Source of the DNA: Aphrophora alni
Taxonomy: Eukaryota; Arthropoda; Insecta; Hemiptera; Aphrophoridae
DNA: 64,000 bases
Direction: 5' to 3'
Assembly: GCA_963513935.1 (NCBI GenBank)
Contig: OY740777.1
Coordinates: 13,813,092 to 13,877,091 of the forward strand
Of the stretch, positions 34,991 through 47,266 are shown one piece after another; position 1 is the first letter of the stretch, and every line of letters starts with the position of its first letter. The notes below the pieces were generated by a model that saw only the letters and a program-made list of their open reading frames with translations, was not told the origin of the DNA and made no database searches. Both the position numbers and the translations under genes were made by a program.

Positions 34991-36589
34991 ATAGAATTGC
35001 ATGTAACAGCCATCAATAGAAAAACATAATGTTTTGTTCATGTCTCCTGTATAGTTTTTGTAATGCACTTTTATATTAGACAAAGCTTAAACCATTGTCT
35101 CCTGGCTGCTGAATGAATAAATGATGTGGCAAAAGATATACATCATTTATGGTTTCAACATGGCAACCACTGGACACTAGTTTTTAATAGTTTCTTCTCA
35201 TCTAGAAACTAAATAAGCCTCTAACAGCTTATTTTATATTGAATGTTGATCTGCATTTAAAAATACCAAAATTTAGATTGACAAATGAGAAAACACACAC
35301 CACCAAAAGTATGTACATCCTATCATGTTATCGACTACTAATTACGTCATATTCTAATCTAATGCATTAAAGCTAATTGCCTTATGACTGATTAAAACAC
35401 GTGGTTTATTAATTAGGCTTATCTTATCAACAATTGTTTTACTAAATTAAACAATTCCTAATCCCTAGCATCAACAGTTTTTTTCCCCCATTTATTCAAG
35501 TGTTTATTTATTTAAAACAAACACTTTATGCTTTAAAAGAAAATTTTTACTTTGACAAAATTTAATGAAATACAATGTACTCAAAAAGCATCTAATAAAC
35601 CTATTTTCGGTATGTCTCTTTATTTGCAGAATTTTAAGTTGGCATTAGTACATGCAGATTGACAGTTCAATAATTGAGCTATTTCCGCTAGCTCAAATAT
35701 TTCTTAGATAGTAAGGAACAACTGACAAATTGTTTGATTGGATGCTGTTTTATGACCATTTTACACTTTCGCACATATGGATAGTATAGAGAAAATTATC
35801 TGATGGGTCAAAAAAAAATAGTGGTTTCGATAATTATGTCCGCCTGTTGTTGGTGCAATGATCTACAGCACAAACTAGTGAACATATTTTAAACAAATTT
35901 AACATGTAGGCATATTTTGACCTTATCTTTGGGTTTTTTTTAAATATTTTCAATAAGTCAAAATTTGTGGTATGTAAGAAAAACACAAATTTCCATTTTT
36001 TCAAAAATGGCTTACAAAATTTTAATCAAATTTTACTAAAATGTTTTACAAAGTAATCTTTGTATATAATGTGTTACGTTACTATATTAATAAATTAGAC
36101 TTTTGCCTCTGTAAATCGATTTTTTGTTTTTCTCTATAATTCAAACCTAAATAAAAACTCCTACAATTGAAAGAAATTTAATTTTCCCTTAATGTTTCGA
36201 AAAGAGCGGTCTGACTACAATTTCAATTATTAGAGCTTTATTGTCGATATTTTCTAATTTTGAAAGTATGTTTTTAACAACTTGGTTCTTCATTAATAAC
36301 TTTTTTATATCGTACACTATAAATCACACTTTGGCCTCATTCGATGCAAATTTTAAAACTGGATAAAATGATCTATTGAGCTTTGTATGATACAAAAACC
36401 ACTTTTTTATAAATTGATAATCAATTCCTATTTCAAAATTACTAACCAATTTTTCTGAATAATGAACATGTGGAATGTTTTGTAAACCAGTCAAAATATC
36501 AAATTTGAACATAAATTAACAAAAATTGTGACTTCAAACATGTTTACTAACATATATACCAATATATATGTAATATACCATATGTTCCA
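34991..36589. other. Myosin intron sequence
   Basis: AT-rich. No element recognised. Confidence 0.4.
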
Positions 36590-37520
36590 AAAGTATGCGA
36601 CCCTTTCCGTGACTTTTAAACAATGGAAAGTAGAAAGATGAAACTTTGGGAATGTCTTTGATAATTATTAACTACTTTTACAAACTTTCAACACCTCCCA
36701 CCCACTCCTCGTGGAGGTCCTGTTGGTGACAACTCAAAAATTTTAAATGTAAATATATGACTCATGACACTTAATCTTTTTTATCCTTAAACCACAAACA
36801 TTTTGATACCCAGAAAAGCAAGGTACGACAACCCTATCCAAAATGGCGGCCGAAAAACTTTTTTATCCAAAAATACTGGACCCTTCCCCCAATTTTTTAA
36901 CAATTTAAAATAGAAAGATGTAACTTTGGGAATGTCTTTGAATAATTAGTAACTACTTTTACAATCCTTCAACACCCCCCTCCCCCCGGGTGACAACTAA
37001 AAATGTTTAATGTAAACATAGAGCTTGTGACACATCATTTTATGTCCTTAAATCACAAACATTTTGATATCAAAGTACGACAATCCTATCCAAAATGGTG
37101 GCCGAAAAACTTTTTTCGTGGGGGGGAAGGTTGAAAGTTTGAGTAAAAGTAGTTACTAATTATCCAAAGACATTCCCAAGGTTACATCTTTTTATTTCAA
37201 AATGTTAAAAAATTGCGGGAGAGGTACAGTATTCTTGAAGAAAAAAAGTTTTTCGGCTGCCATTTTGGAAAGGGTTGTTGTACCTTACTTTCCATATCAT
37301 GTTTCTGGTTTAAGGACAAAACAAATGTGGTGTTTAGATTTAAAATTTTGAGTTGCCCCTACAGTACCCAGGATCCACCCCCCCCCCCCCCCCGAGGAAG
37401 GGTTGTATAAAAGTAGTTACTAATTATTATCCAAAGACATTCCCAAAGTTTTATCTTTCTACTTTTTGTTGTCTAAAAGTTACAGAAATGGTCCAATACT
37501 TTTGGAACACCTGGGGTATA
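36590..37520. repeat. Cluster of direct and inverted copies of one short repeat
   Basis: The phrase ACTTTGGGAATGTCTTTG occurs near 36642 and 36922, and its reverse complement near 37160 and 37430, each followed by TAGTAACTACTTTT-like sequence and a C-rich stretch. CCAAAATGG(C/T)GGCCGAAAAAC occurs near 36838 and 37090. Roughly 270-bp units are arranged head to tail and then inverted. Non-coding. Confidence 0.7.
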
Positions 37521-37539
37521 TATGTCAGGTATCAAAAAG

Positions 37540-37915
37540 TCCTGGGAAGGTTAGGTAACTTTTAAACTTTAAAAAGTAGAAATAGTGCAAAAACACAATA
37601 TTTTGACATTATGAGGTAAATTCAAGACCACCCCAAAATGGATTTTTTGGACGGAAACACAAAATTTTCAAATGTAAAGCCCCATTTTAAAGGTCTAGTT
37701 TAATTGAAATATCTGGACAAACTAAAGGGCAACTAAAGGACAAATATCTCACAACAATCCAAAATGGCAGCCTGTCAAATATTTAAAAAATATAATTTAT
37801 TTCAGAATCTACTCAGGAAAATAAGACAAAATTATAATAGCAAAAATTATACTGTCAATTCAAGTTTGACCAGGAAGTTGAACTACCCTAAAATTTTAAT
37901 TTAGCCTCAATATTT
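37540..37915 (+). repeat. Dispersed repeat, copy of 20812-21215
   Basis: Same order of blocks as at 20812-21215, including GGTAACTTTTAAACT at the start and AAAATTTTCAAATGTAAAGCC in the middle. Confidence 0.6.
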
Positions 37916-38182
37916 ATTTTTCCAGGTGTAAATTTTAAAGTATATTTGAATTGGAGTAAAATATACTCTAAAAATATACTGCTCTATTTTGCATAGTTAA
38001 AAAATAAAATAAATAAATTTTAAAAAAATTTTAATAAAATTTTAATTTAGCCTCAAAATTTATTTTTCCAGGTGTAAATTTTAAAGTATATTTGAATTAG
38101 AGTAAAATATACTCTAAAAATATACTACTCTATTTTGCATAGTTAAAAAATAAAATAAATAAATTTAAAAAAATTTTTAATA
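37891..38182. repeat. 146-bp tandem duplication
   Basis: Unit AAATTTTAATTTAGCCTC ... is repeated once with a period of 146 bp (starts 37891 and 38037). The copies differ at only a few positions, so the duplication is recent. Confidence 0.9.
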
Positions 38183-40549
38183 AAAAAACTTAAATTTAGA
38201 TATTACTTAATGGGGTTTTAGATTTGAAAATTTTGAGTTACTCCAAAAACCGATTTTGGGGTGGGATTGAATTTACCAAATTTTGGGATTAATAATGCCA
38301 AAATATGGTGTTTTTACACACAAAAAAAATGTCTAAAATTTGAGCTTTCTAGCTTTTAAAGTTTAAAAATTTACTCAACTTTCCCAAGATTTTTTTTTTT
38401 TTTTGATACTCGGTACATAAAAAGAAAATATCCAAAATGTTCCAGAATAGTTAAATAACTTTTAAACTAGGAAAAATAGAAAGCTCAAATCTTTAAATGT
38501 TTTCTGGCCCAAAAAAACTATATTTCGGAACATGAGGATGTAAAAAGAAAAATACTCCTCCCCCCTCTCCTAAGATTTTTGAAAGCACCTCAAAATTTGT
38601 AAATGTAAACATAAGGCTTGACACATTTTTGGAAATAATTTGTTGGTAGTTACGTTATTATTGTTTGTCAAATTAGTAGAAATTATGTTTTTAGTTTTTA
38701 GCCGATAACTCTGTTATCTTTTGGGGTACGGAATAAATATAAAAAATCGTTTTGTTTGTCTTTAAGAAAGTAACTTTTTTTGCTTTCTGAAATTTTTTGT
38801 AAAATTAGTTGTTTTAGAGATATTTGACATTAACAATTATAAATGGCCGTCATTATGAAAATATACAAAAGAACATTTTAGTTTTCTCTACAGAGGTAAA
38901 AGGTTACGTAACGAATATATACACCAAATTTGAGTTCAATATCTTTTCTATTTTTAAAGACATTGTGTTTAGTAAAAAAATTTCTGCAATTTTATAAAAG
39001 TTTGTTGATGATTTTTTTGTTCAAATTTTTCTCATTCTTTATAACCTGACTTTTAAATCTAAGATTCTAGAAAATTTATAAATTCACAGTTCAATTCTAT
39101 GTACTTTTGGTTTATAACAAGTTGAGTTTTGGATAAAATAATTATGTTTGGAGATTTTTTCAAAATAAGTCTAACTTTTTAATTTTGTACTTTCTTCATA
39201 AAAAATTCTAAATTTTTGTATATCATGAAAAAAATTATATATATATATTTGTATGATATAAATATATATATATATATACTTTTTGTAGCATTTTGGCTTC
39301 AGAAACTGCACATTTTTTGATTCCTGACATACTAACTCCAAAAGTTTTAATATCACACAGTTATATACCATGTACATATCTGTAAAATATCATATATTAC
39401 AAGATAGATTTAGATAATATTACTATTTTTAATGAATTTTTCAAAAAGGCCTAAAATTTTACCAAATTTTCACTTTTTTCTTAAAAATTTATTTTTCAAA
39501 ATGTAATTTTTCAATAATTATATATTCCTTTATCAACTTTTATTCAGAAATAAATTTCAAAACTTTTATATATCTTGAAAAAAGTTTTTCCTTCAATTAC
39601 TCCACTTTTTTGATTCCCGGCATACTATAACCACAACATGTTAACTTCTATTTTTTTATTTAAAAGATGAATTCTATGCACCTCTCTGAGAAAATATGAT
39701 ATATAATAAGTTGTGTTCTCGATATTATTACTATTTTTAGTGATTTTAAAAAAAAACTATTAAAAAAGGAGCAAAAATGGCCTGCCAATTTTGAAATTTC
39801 TGACCTCATAGAGTTAATAAAATATGTCTATAATATAACCAAAATAATAGACTTAACAATTTTGGACTCAGGTGCTATCACATAATAATTAATTTCTGTT
39901 AATAATTCAAGACTTTCTACAAAAAAAATTTAACAAAACATCTTTCACTTGTACAAGACAGAATCATGAAAATAACATTATTTAGTTTTACTACTTTGGT
40001 ACAACTGGTTGCCTACTGAGTCATCACAATAGTTGATAGCCTTGCAGCTGTGAATGTTTAAAAAAAATATTTATAGACTGCAATAATTTGTTGTATAGTT
40101 TTGGCATAACTGGTTGCTAACTAAGTCAGCAATAGATTGCTTTGTAGCTGTATACTGTACTATAAACAAACACTGAAGTTATCAGCTGTCACATTCAAGA
40201 ACAAACTGGTTACTTCCTCTTTTAGTTAAACAACTTGGGGATATTGTATAGATTGATCTTTCTCACAGCACAGTTCTAGTAGTAGCATTTATAGCTTGGA
40301 AGTTGGAAAGTGTTTACAAAAAGGTGATCATTTTAAAGTAAGTAATCACATTATAGACCAAAGTTATTTAACCCTAGTAAGGACACTAGGCATCACCAAA
40401 CTATTTTTTTGCATTCTATAGGTGGGTTCTTTTAAAAATATGGCAACTTTATTCAAAATATGTTGGTTTTATGCATAGGTTTCATCTTGAAATGAGAAAA
40501 TTTGTGCCAAATATTTTGGAGTTAATGTGATAATAGCAAAATAGTAGTT

Positions 40550-40554
<5 letters not shown>
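38183..40554. other. Very AT-rich intron block
   Basis: It contains diverged copies of the CTTTTAAACT / GAAAAATAGAAAGCTC repeats and long T and A runs, plus an (AT)n tract at 39236-39280. No coding sequence recognised. Confidence 0.5.

Positions 40555-40585
<31 letters not shown>
40555..40585. repeat. Poly(A) tract, about 31 bp
   Basis: An uninterrupted A run. It could be the tail of a plus-strand retroposon, but no element is recognisable upstream. Confidence 0.8.
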
Positions 40586-40587
<2 letters not shown>

Positions 40588-40811
40588 AAACTAAAATTTG
40601 TTAAACTAAAACAAATTGAACTTATTATGGGTAGGATAAGTTTTGTAAGTGAAAATGAGTAGGCCTACTATAATATAAAAGTTAAAAAAATATTTTATTG
40701 GAAAAAATTTGATAAATTTGCAACTAAATTTTTAGTCTTTTGGGCCTACAAAAACTCAAAACATGGCCTATACTTTAAGTGGATAATTGTTTGCTTAAAG
40801 GTGGCTCCTAA

Positions 40812-42220
40812 TTTTCAGGATTTTTTTATCATCTACTACATACCTTACTTCTAAAGAATAAATAATGTTTTCCTTGCGGATGTCACTTTTTTTCACTGAA
40901 AATCACAATCTAAAAACTAACACATATGACGTATTTATAGGTTAAAACATAATGGCAATGTTAATAGTATATGGTATGACGCATGTGCATTACACAATTG
41001 ATTATGTTAAATCGCTATATCATATCACGACAAGAATAAATAATGTTTTCAACGTGGTTATCAATTTGGTAAATATGCAGGAGAGTTGTCCGATCGATTT
41101 AAGTGTGAAATCTCAGCACTCATCTTCAAAATAGTGTTTTTGATAATTTCGATCATTCTTAACAAAACTAGTGGTTTATCTCTCACAATTAATTATTTAC
41201 TTTAAATATTATCAAATTTGTTACATGTTCTATTGTGCAGCCATATTGAAATCACTCATGGGGTGCATGCGCACGCACTTCATTAACTAATACAGGTTGA
41301 TTTACTACGCCTCTACGATATAAGATTCATGATGACTAGATCTCTAAAACCCAAACCTAGTACAAGAACTATAGGTCAAATAAGGTAAATACATGATGGC
41401 TGCACGATTGATGATTGATTAACATGATTGATAATAAATTATATGTAGTTTGATAGTTCTTAAAACAGAACTATTTTCACGGAATAAAAAAAACATCGAT
41501 AGATTTAACTTAAAATCGATGAAATATGTGTCAAAATAACCTCAAAATGCCATAAAACAGTCATTTTAAATCGACGTTTTCAGACAGAAACAATGAATTG
41601 GGAAACATAAAAAGTGACTAGCTTTGTTAAGAATGATCAAAATTACTGAGGGGAAAAAAAGAAGGAAAAAAAAAGCTATTTTGAAGACGAAATGCCAAGA
41701 TTTAGCACTTAAATCAATCAGACAACTCCTGCATATTTACCGTACATTTTGTCTCCGAAAAATCACAATTTAACAACTATCAAATCGACTTATTTATAGG
41801 TTAAACATATTGGCATATGTTCACATTCACAGTCTCACGTTACTAAAGATATTTCAATATTTATATCTGAGATCACATGAAATGCTCAATCCTCCATATT
41901 ATTTATCTAATTTATTATTATGCAATTAGTATATACTGTACCTACGAAAGGTTTGGCAAGGTGGTTATATATATAACCATTTGGCTAAACCTGTTGTGAC
42001 ATATAAATAGCCACCTGGCGTTGTAATGTGCATGTATCAAACCATACGATATTTTCATTGCCATTATGTCTTAACCTATAAATATATAGATTTCATAGTT
42101 TTTAGATTGTGATTTTTCGGTGAAAAAAGTGACTTCCGCATTAAAAACATTATTTAGTCTTAAGAAGTAAGGTATGTACTAAACGAATAAAATGAAGAAA
42201 AAAATCCTGAAAATTAGCAG
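40812..42220. mobile_element. 1.4-kb foldback element with long inverted arms
   Basis: The left arm begins TTTTCAGGATTTTTTTATC, and the right arm ends with its reverse complement near 42218. Blocks CATACCTTACTTCT, AATCACAATCTAAAAACTA, ATTTATAGGTTAA and AATGGCAATG are shared over ~190 bp. A second inner pair (about 41069-41185 against 41605-41742: GCAGGAGTTGTC-like, TTTTGAAGA, AATGATC) extends the arms. The centre at 41240-41400 has a GC-richer core. No transposase recognised. Confidence 0.75.
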
Positions 42221-43652
42221 TCTGGCTATAGTAAATAAATAGCTGAAATACACTTGATTTGCATACAAATGATTAGGTGAGATCCTCAAAAGTCTAAGGA
42301 ATTGTTGTCACTAGGTTACTAGATATTGCACAATAAACTCTGTATCAATTACCGATCAGACAAATGCATAATACATACTTAGGCAAAAATTTATATGATA
42401 TTTGTAATTTATTAAGAGGATGTTTTTTTCATATGAAATAAATATAAAAGAATTGAATATTTCCTTTACTTTTCTTGGTAAATATGGAGTATACATGCTG
42501 ATTGAAATTAGTGGAGAAAAATCATAAAATCATTTAATTTTATTTCATAACGAACGAGCGAATTAAAATTTCTTGAACCTTTTACAACAAAAAATAAATC
42601 ATAAACATTGCACAAACTTTCTCACTTGCTCATCCTTAGAAATCTAAGTATAAAAATTCTCCAGTCAAAAGTAAAAATAAACAATTGATGTCAATTTTGA
42701 AGAAAGAAAAAACTTTTAAATAGGCCCTAAAACTTGCTTTACTTGTGCCATAAACACACCTCTATGGTATTTGATTAAAATTGAGGTTTTAATGATGGCT
42801 GTCAAGGTTCATTTTAGTACTATTCCTGAACCATAATAAATTTCACACTGGTTTGTAATTAATCTTCATATTTCACTACAATATAAAGGAAATCAGAAGA
42901 GCTGACTTTCAGAAATTACATCTTTTATTACAGTCACACCCCCAATTTTTGTTTTTTATCAATAACTCACACACTGTCATTTTTGGAGAGATCGCAACCA
43001 ATAGCTTTGGGTGATTAGAGACTATACTTAAGCAAAATTGTTAAAGAAAATTTGAACTTTGTGTTTTGGCCAAAATATGCTCACATACCAAATTTGATTG
43101 AAATTGATCTATGCATTTCGGCAGTAGATGCCAGACTGACGTTATTGCAACATTTTTTTGGAGTCGAGAGGGGGACATCAAAACATATATATCCACAAAA
43201 AACTACATCGATTAACTATGTAATTTTTGTAGGAGAAGAAAATAATATAAATTAACAACGTGCGTACTTATTCAACTATAAAACCGGTTAGTAATCATGC
43301 TTAATATTTTAAATAAAGACAGCATACTTAAACAATTTTATGCAAAACTAGAAACACCAATTAAGGCTCATTTGGAATTTTCCAAATTATTCTTGAATTA
43401 TAATTTTATTTTACTCTTGGATTGGCAAGTTAGTTTTGATTACATTTTTTCCGTTTAACCTAATTTTGATCAAAATCGTTTGTGTTAATTTTCAGTTGTT
43501 CAAAATTTAATTCTTCTTTTTATCTAAACAATATTTTTTGACAAGATAGCGAGCAACAAATTTTCTTCAGAACCTATACAGCTACATTTGAGCTATAAAT
43601 TCAGTTAACCATATAAAATATATTTAAACAAGGAAAATGACACAAACTTTAC
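42221..43652. other. Myosin intron sequence
   Basis: No element recognised. Confidence 0.4.
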
Positions 43653-43864
43653 CTTAATAGATTCATTAATTCTATTAACAAGCCAAGTGAATAGACGACT
43701 GTACAAGGCTTTACATAAAGCATCTCTGGAATGTGTCGCTTCAACAGCTGAGAGTTCTGTGACTAATTGAGATTCACACGACTCTGGTAGGAGCGATCTC
43801 GATGTAACAGCTGTTTGTAAACATGTAGGATCTGTGTCTAACAGCTCACACACCTCGTACAGCT
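43653..43864 (-). CDS. Myosin-I motor exon A (upper/lower 50K junction, HO region)
   Basis: The exon reads from ELYEVCELL through SRDALCKALYSRLF to WLVNRINESIK, followed by the donor GTAAAG. MYO1B has the equivalent ELKEICEL ... RDALAKNLYSRLFSWLVNRINESIK. The DALAK block appears here as DALCK. Sixteen residues upstream of it, the position used for the TEDS rule, the residue is Ser by my count, which would fit a phosphorylatable class I myosin. It enters in phase 1 (acceptor aag at 43865-43867) and leaves in phase 0. The first conserved half of this exon is also found in exon B, 11.4 kb upstream. Confidence 0.95.
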
Positions 43865-44451
43865 CTTCAACAAACCACACAAGTGTATTACCCCTCAACT
43901 CTTAACAAATCATTCGTTAAATACAAAGACCCTACTATGTGATAGGATAGCTAATATATACAAGTTAATTATAATAATTTACATCTATAATCAATATATA
44001 CATTTTAATATTAAAACACAGACACCAAGTGAACATGAAATGTCCACTGATCTTATCCTTTAGTATAATATCCAGTTAATTAGTAGAATTGTAGATGGTA
44101 GAGTTTACAAATACAGAGTGATAATTTAATCTTGGGCATTATTAGTAAGTACCTTGTAAATTATTGATCATAAAACAAAATGTTTAATGTAAAACGTTCA
44201 TTACTTTTTTTTGGAATTTAATAACCTGTCTTGCAAATTTCAGTGCTTTTCATGTATTTCCATAAAATTTGAAAGGTCTATTATTATTAACAATTTATAT
44301 ACAAATTATTTTAAAACAGATTAACTTAATACATAGAAGTTTTTCTTCTTCACTGGTATTCACTTGCATTATCCTTCAACACTATATTTTTTCATACTCG
44401 ATAAGACTTATATTATGGTTACATAATTAATTTTCAATTTGTGATAAGCAA

Positions 44452-44486
44452 CTGATGATGGGATTTATCCTGAAACAGCTGTAGTG
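44452..44486 (+). ncRNA. Hammerhead-ribozyme-like core, canonical blocks
   Basis: CTGATGA, hairpin GGGAT-TT-ATCCT, GAAAC, AGCT, GTA are all present, so the catalytic core blocks are unchanged. Helix III is AC/GT with loop AGCT. Helix I pairing is weak (AAGC-AA against GTGT). It is a Penelope-like element end; no endonuclease was seen nearby. Confidence 0.55.
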
Positions 44487-45590
44487 TACCAATAAAAGAA
44501 AAATACCGGTTCTAATATTGACGTCAAATGAAGTAAGTTAAATAATGACTGCTAAGATTCCCTAAAAACTTATTTTACACAATCTACAACTACAAAGCAG
44601 AAAACCAATTAGTCGGTTAACTTCACAATCACTTACCAAGAAAAAACAACATCAAAATGAAAAGACAGTAACAACGATGTTACTTAAAAATATAAACTTT
44701 TAATGATAAAGTCCTTTGTTATTTGAAGAGTATTTATCTGAAAGTAATTTTATACAAATTTCTCAAGACTTGGTTGACAATTAAGGACATAAAAAGTAAC
44801 AAACCGATATCTCGGCAGTTTGGTGCCATTCCACTAAAAGCCTATATATAGTGGTATGGAACTGAACTATGAAATATATTGGCTTGTGGCAGTCAAAGAG
44901 TTAACTCCTAAATGAATGGATTTATCAAAAAGTACCCAGGAATTAAAAAGTTTTAAAATCTGGGGGGGAAAAAAAAAACGATAAAAATAGGGATTTCTCT
45001 AAGGAATTTTTAGGTTAGCTGAAAAATGGCGGCCATTTTGAAACTTTGCAAAATGGGTACATGAATTCCATGAAAATTAACGAAGGTTTTAAAGTATAGG
45101 CTCGCTATATATATGATGAACGATTTTCCTCACTCAAAAGATTGATTCAAGTAAATAGTAATCAGTTACTCCTTGCATAATAAACTGTTGCAAATTACAA
45201 ATATTTGGGCAGACAAATGGTTTGAAATTATTAAATTGTCCATTTTGAATAAAAGTTCTAGGCAAGGAGTGGGAAATCCATTTGCAGGAATAAATGTTGA
45301 TATAACTTTGTATCAAAATTTATCTATTTATCTTTTATTCAAAAATCATTTTATTTTATAGAAGTTTTATTAAATTTCAAGTAATTTATATATACCTTTG
45401 ACCTCACAATATGAGGTATGAAAATTAATTGTCAATATTATAATTGAAAATCACACAAACAATAACTAAATGAAACAACTAAATAAAAAGGACAGAAAAT
45501 TCGTATATTTAGGGAACCACTGTTTTCATTATTAAAATGAGAGTTCCTTTCTTACAAAAAGGAACTGATACAGAATAGAGACCCTCACAG

Positions 45591-45760
45591 GTAAGATAAG
45601 TCTGCAAGTTTTGTTTAAATTGTATTTCAGGAGTAAGTAGCTTTAGTTTTATTTGATCACCTGATGACAAATGTCCAATTAAACAATATTAATAACACTA
45701 AAATGTTTACAAGTATTATTTAATGAATCAAACTAAATAATAAATTACAAATTTCAACAG
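45591..45760 (+). other. Candidate 5' UTR intron of the nested gene
   Basis: A donor CTCACAG|GTAAGATAAG and an acceptor AATTTCAACAG|GTGCTGAAC are 170 bp apart and lie 16 bp before an ATG. The upstream exon would contain a perfect 9-bp hairpin, AGTTCCTTT/AAAGGAACT with a 7-nt loop (45542-45566). Confidence 0.45.
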
Positions 45761-45776
45761 GTGCTGAACAATCAAG

Positions 45777-46271
45777 ATGTACAAAACATTGTCTCTACAA
45801 GATATCCCATCAATGATTTCGGAATACATGGCATCCAACGGACTGACAATGGATTCGTTAAACAACACAAAACTCGCAGCAAATCCAACACCAGTAATTA
45901 TTGGATTTGCAATAGTTATTGGTTTTTTACTGTATTATTTTTGCCGATTTTTTATCCGTTTAACTGGATTCTTATTGTTATCGTATGTACTAACAGAATT
46001 CTTGAATTCAAAAATGAACATAAACTATGATACCATTGAAGGAAGACCTACCGTTACGCATCAAATTTTAGGTGCAGCAATGTTGTTCACATTCATTTAT
46101 TATCGTTACTTTTTTTTTAAGTTGGGTGCATTAGGAGCACTCCTCTACGCTGCATATCATACTGTTTCGAAAGGAAAATATTCGTCAATAATGAATAATA
46201 AAGAAATTGAAGGATTTAATGTTATTGCTGTGATTGGAGTAATTGTGATTATAGTTTTGGTTTTCAAATAA
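45777..46271 (+). CDS. Unrecognised 164-residue multi-pass membrane protein, nested antisense in the myosin gene
   Basis: An intact ATG frame of 164 codons, the longest clean non-transposase frame in the window. The start context is AAGATGT with A at -3, just after a plausible splice acceptor. Predicted from the residues: a polar N-terminus (1-37), hydrophobic segments at about 39-60, 62-77, 96-113 and 115-128, a short polar loop (131-146), and a very hydrophobic C-terminus (148-163) ending LVFK. There is no signal peptide. I recognise no domain or family. It lies between motor exon A and the upstream exon B on the opposite strand. It could be a host gene, a captured viral or element-derived gene, or (least likely, given its length and composition) chance. 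No canonical AATAAA follows within 100 bp. Confidence 0.55.
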   Translation: MYKTLSLQDIPSMISEYMASNGLTMDSLNNTKLAANPTPVIIGFAIVIGFLLYYFCRFFIRLTGFLLLSYVLTEFLNSKMNINYDTIEGRPTVTHQILGAAMLFTFIYYRYFFFKLGALGALLYAAYHTVSKGKYSSIMNNKEIEGFNVIAVIGVIVIIVLVFK

Positions 46272-46972
46272 TGTTTAACTGCATCTGACATAAAGGTAAA
46301 TTTTTTTAAATGGATTATCGTAAATACTGTACATTGAGTAAATTTAAATATACAAAATAACTCTGCCAATAACTAACCTGTTCTTGATTATTTTCCAAGT
46401 CTTTCATGTACCAAGGTTGTTTGATGAATCAGTGGCTTTGAAATTATTGAAATTTTTTTCTTATTCAAAATTTGATTTATTTTTCGACAAAGTCGAAACT
46501 TAACTTGATACACTTTCTCAAATATTCTTGACAAAAATAAAATATGACTTCTCGAAATCTGAATATTTTTATCAGAGCCATTGTTTCATGTTTGAAAAAA
46601 AATCCTAAGCAGCTGAATCCAGATAATTGGGAAGGAGCAATTTGTACCACAATTTAACAATTGAAAATTTCAGATGTATGAACTGGTACATTGTTGTGGT
46701 GGAAAGCTTTTTTTTTTTTTTTTTTTTTTTTTTTCACCAAGTGACGTAATTTATTATTAATTCACAATATATATATGCCATACGAATTTCAGAAAATTGA
46801 CCTTTACAGCCAAACAGTTTTTGCCTTCTTTCAATCAAGTTCGCCAGGAGAAAATCACTGTTTTTTTTTTTGTTTATTGCTCTGTCATTTCTGAAATGTA
46901 GTAATGAATATATATATATATATACAGTATGGCATCATTTTTTTGTACACTCTTAAGCTCTAAATATTATGT
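46272..46972. other. Intron sequence with poly(T) tracts
   Basis: A T run of ~26 bp near 46709-46734 and an (AT)n tract at 46911-46923. No gene. Confidence 0.5.
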
Positions 46973-47015
46973 CTATATTAGTACTTATGTCAAGCAGTCT
47001 ATTTTGGATATTTTC

Positions 47016-47061
47016 TTTGTTACAACTGTTTTGGTACTATCATACTATCATCAGACAACAA
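47016..47061 (-). ncRNA. Hammerhead-ribozyme-like motif (inactive-looking)
   Basis: Minus strand: TTGT-CTGATGA, hairpin, AAAAC, AGTT, GTA, ACAA. G12 of the core is A. Confidence 0.4.
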
Positions 47062-47221
47062 AAAACTTTGAAAATGTAAACACTAATGCACAAAAACATA
47101 AAGGGAATTGATACTACCGAATTACCATACACATCAAATTTAAAATAATGTTTATGTGGCCACAAGTACCAATTCGTATTATGTTTACATAGTGTATTAG
47201 TGTTTACATGTTCAAAGTGTT

Positions 47222-47266
47222 TTGTTGTCTGATGATGGTATGATAGTACCAAAACAGCTGTAACAA
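47222..47266 (+). ncRNA. Hammerhead-ribozyme-like motif (inactive-looking)
   Basis: Plus strand: TTGT-CTGATGA, hairpin GGTA...TACC, AAAAC, AGCT, GTA, ACAA. Same G12-to-A change as its partner at 47016-47061. Confidence 0.4.
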
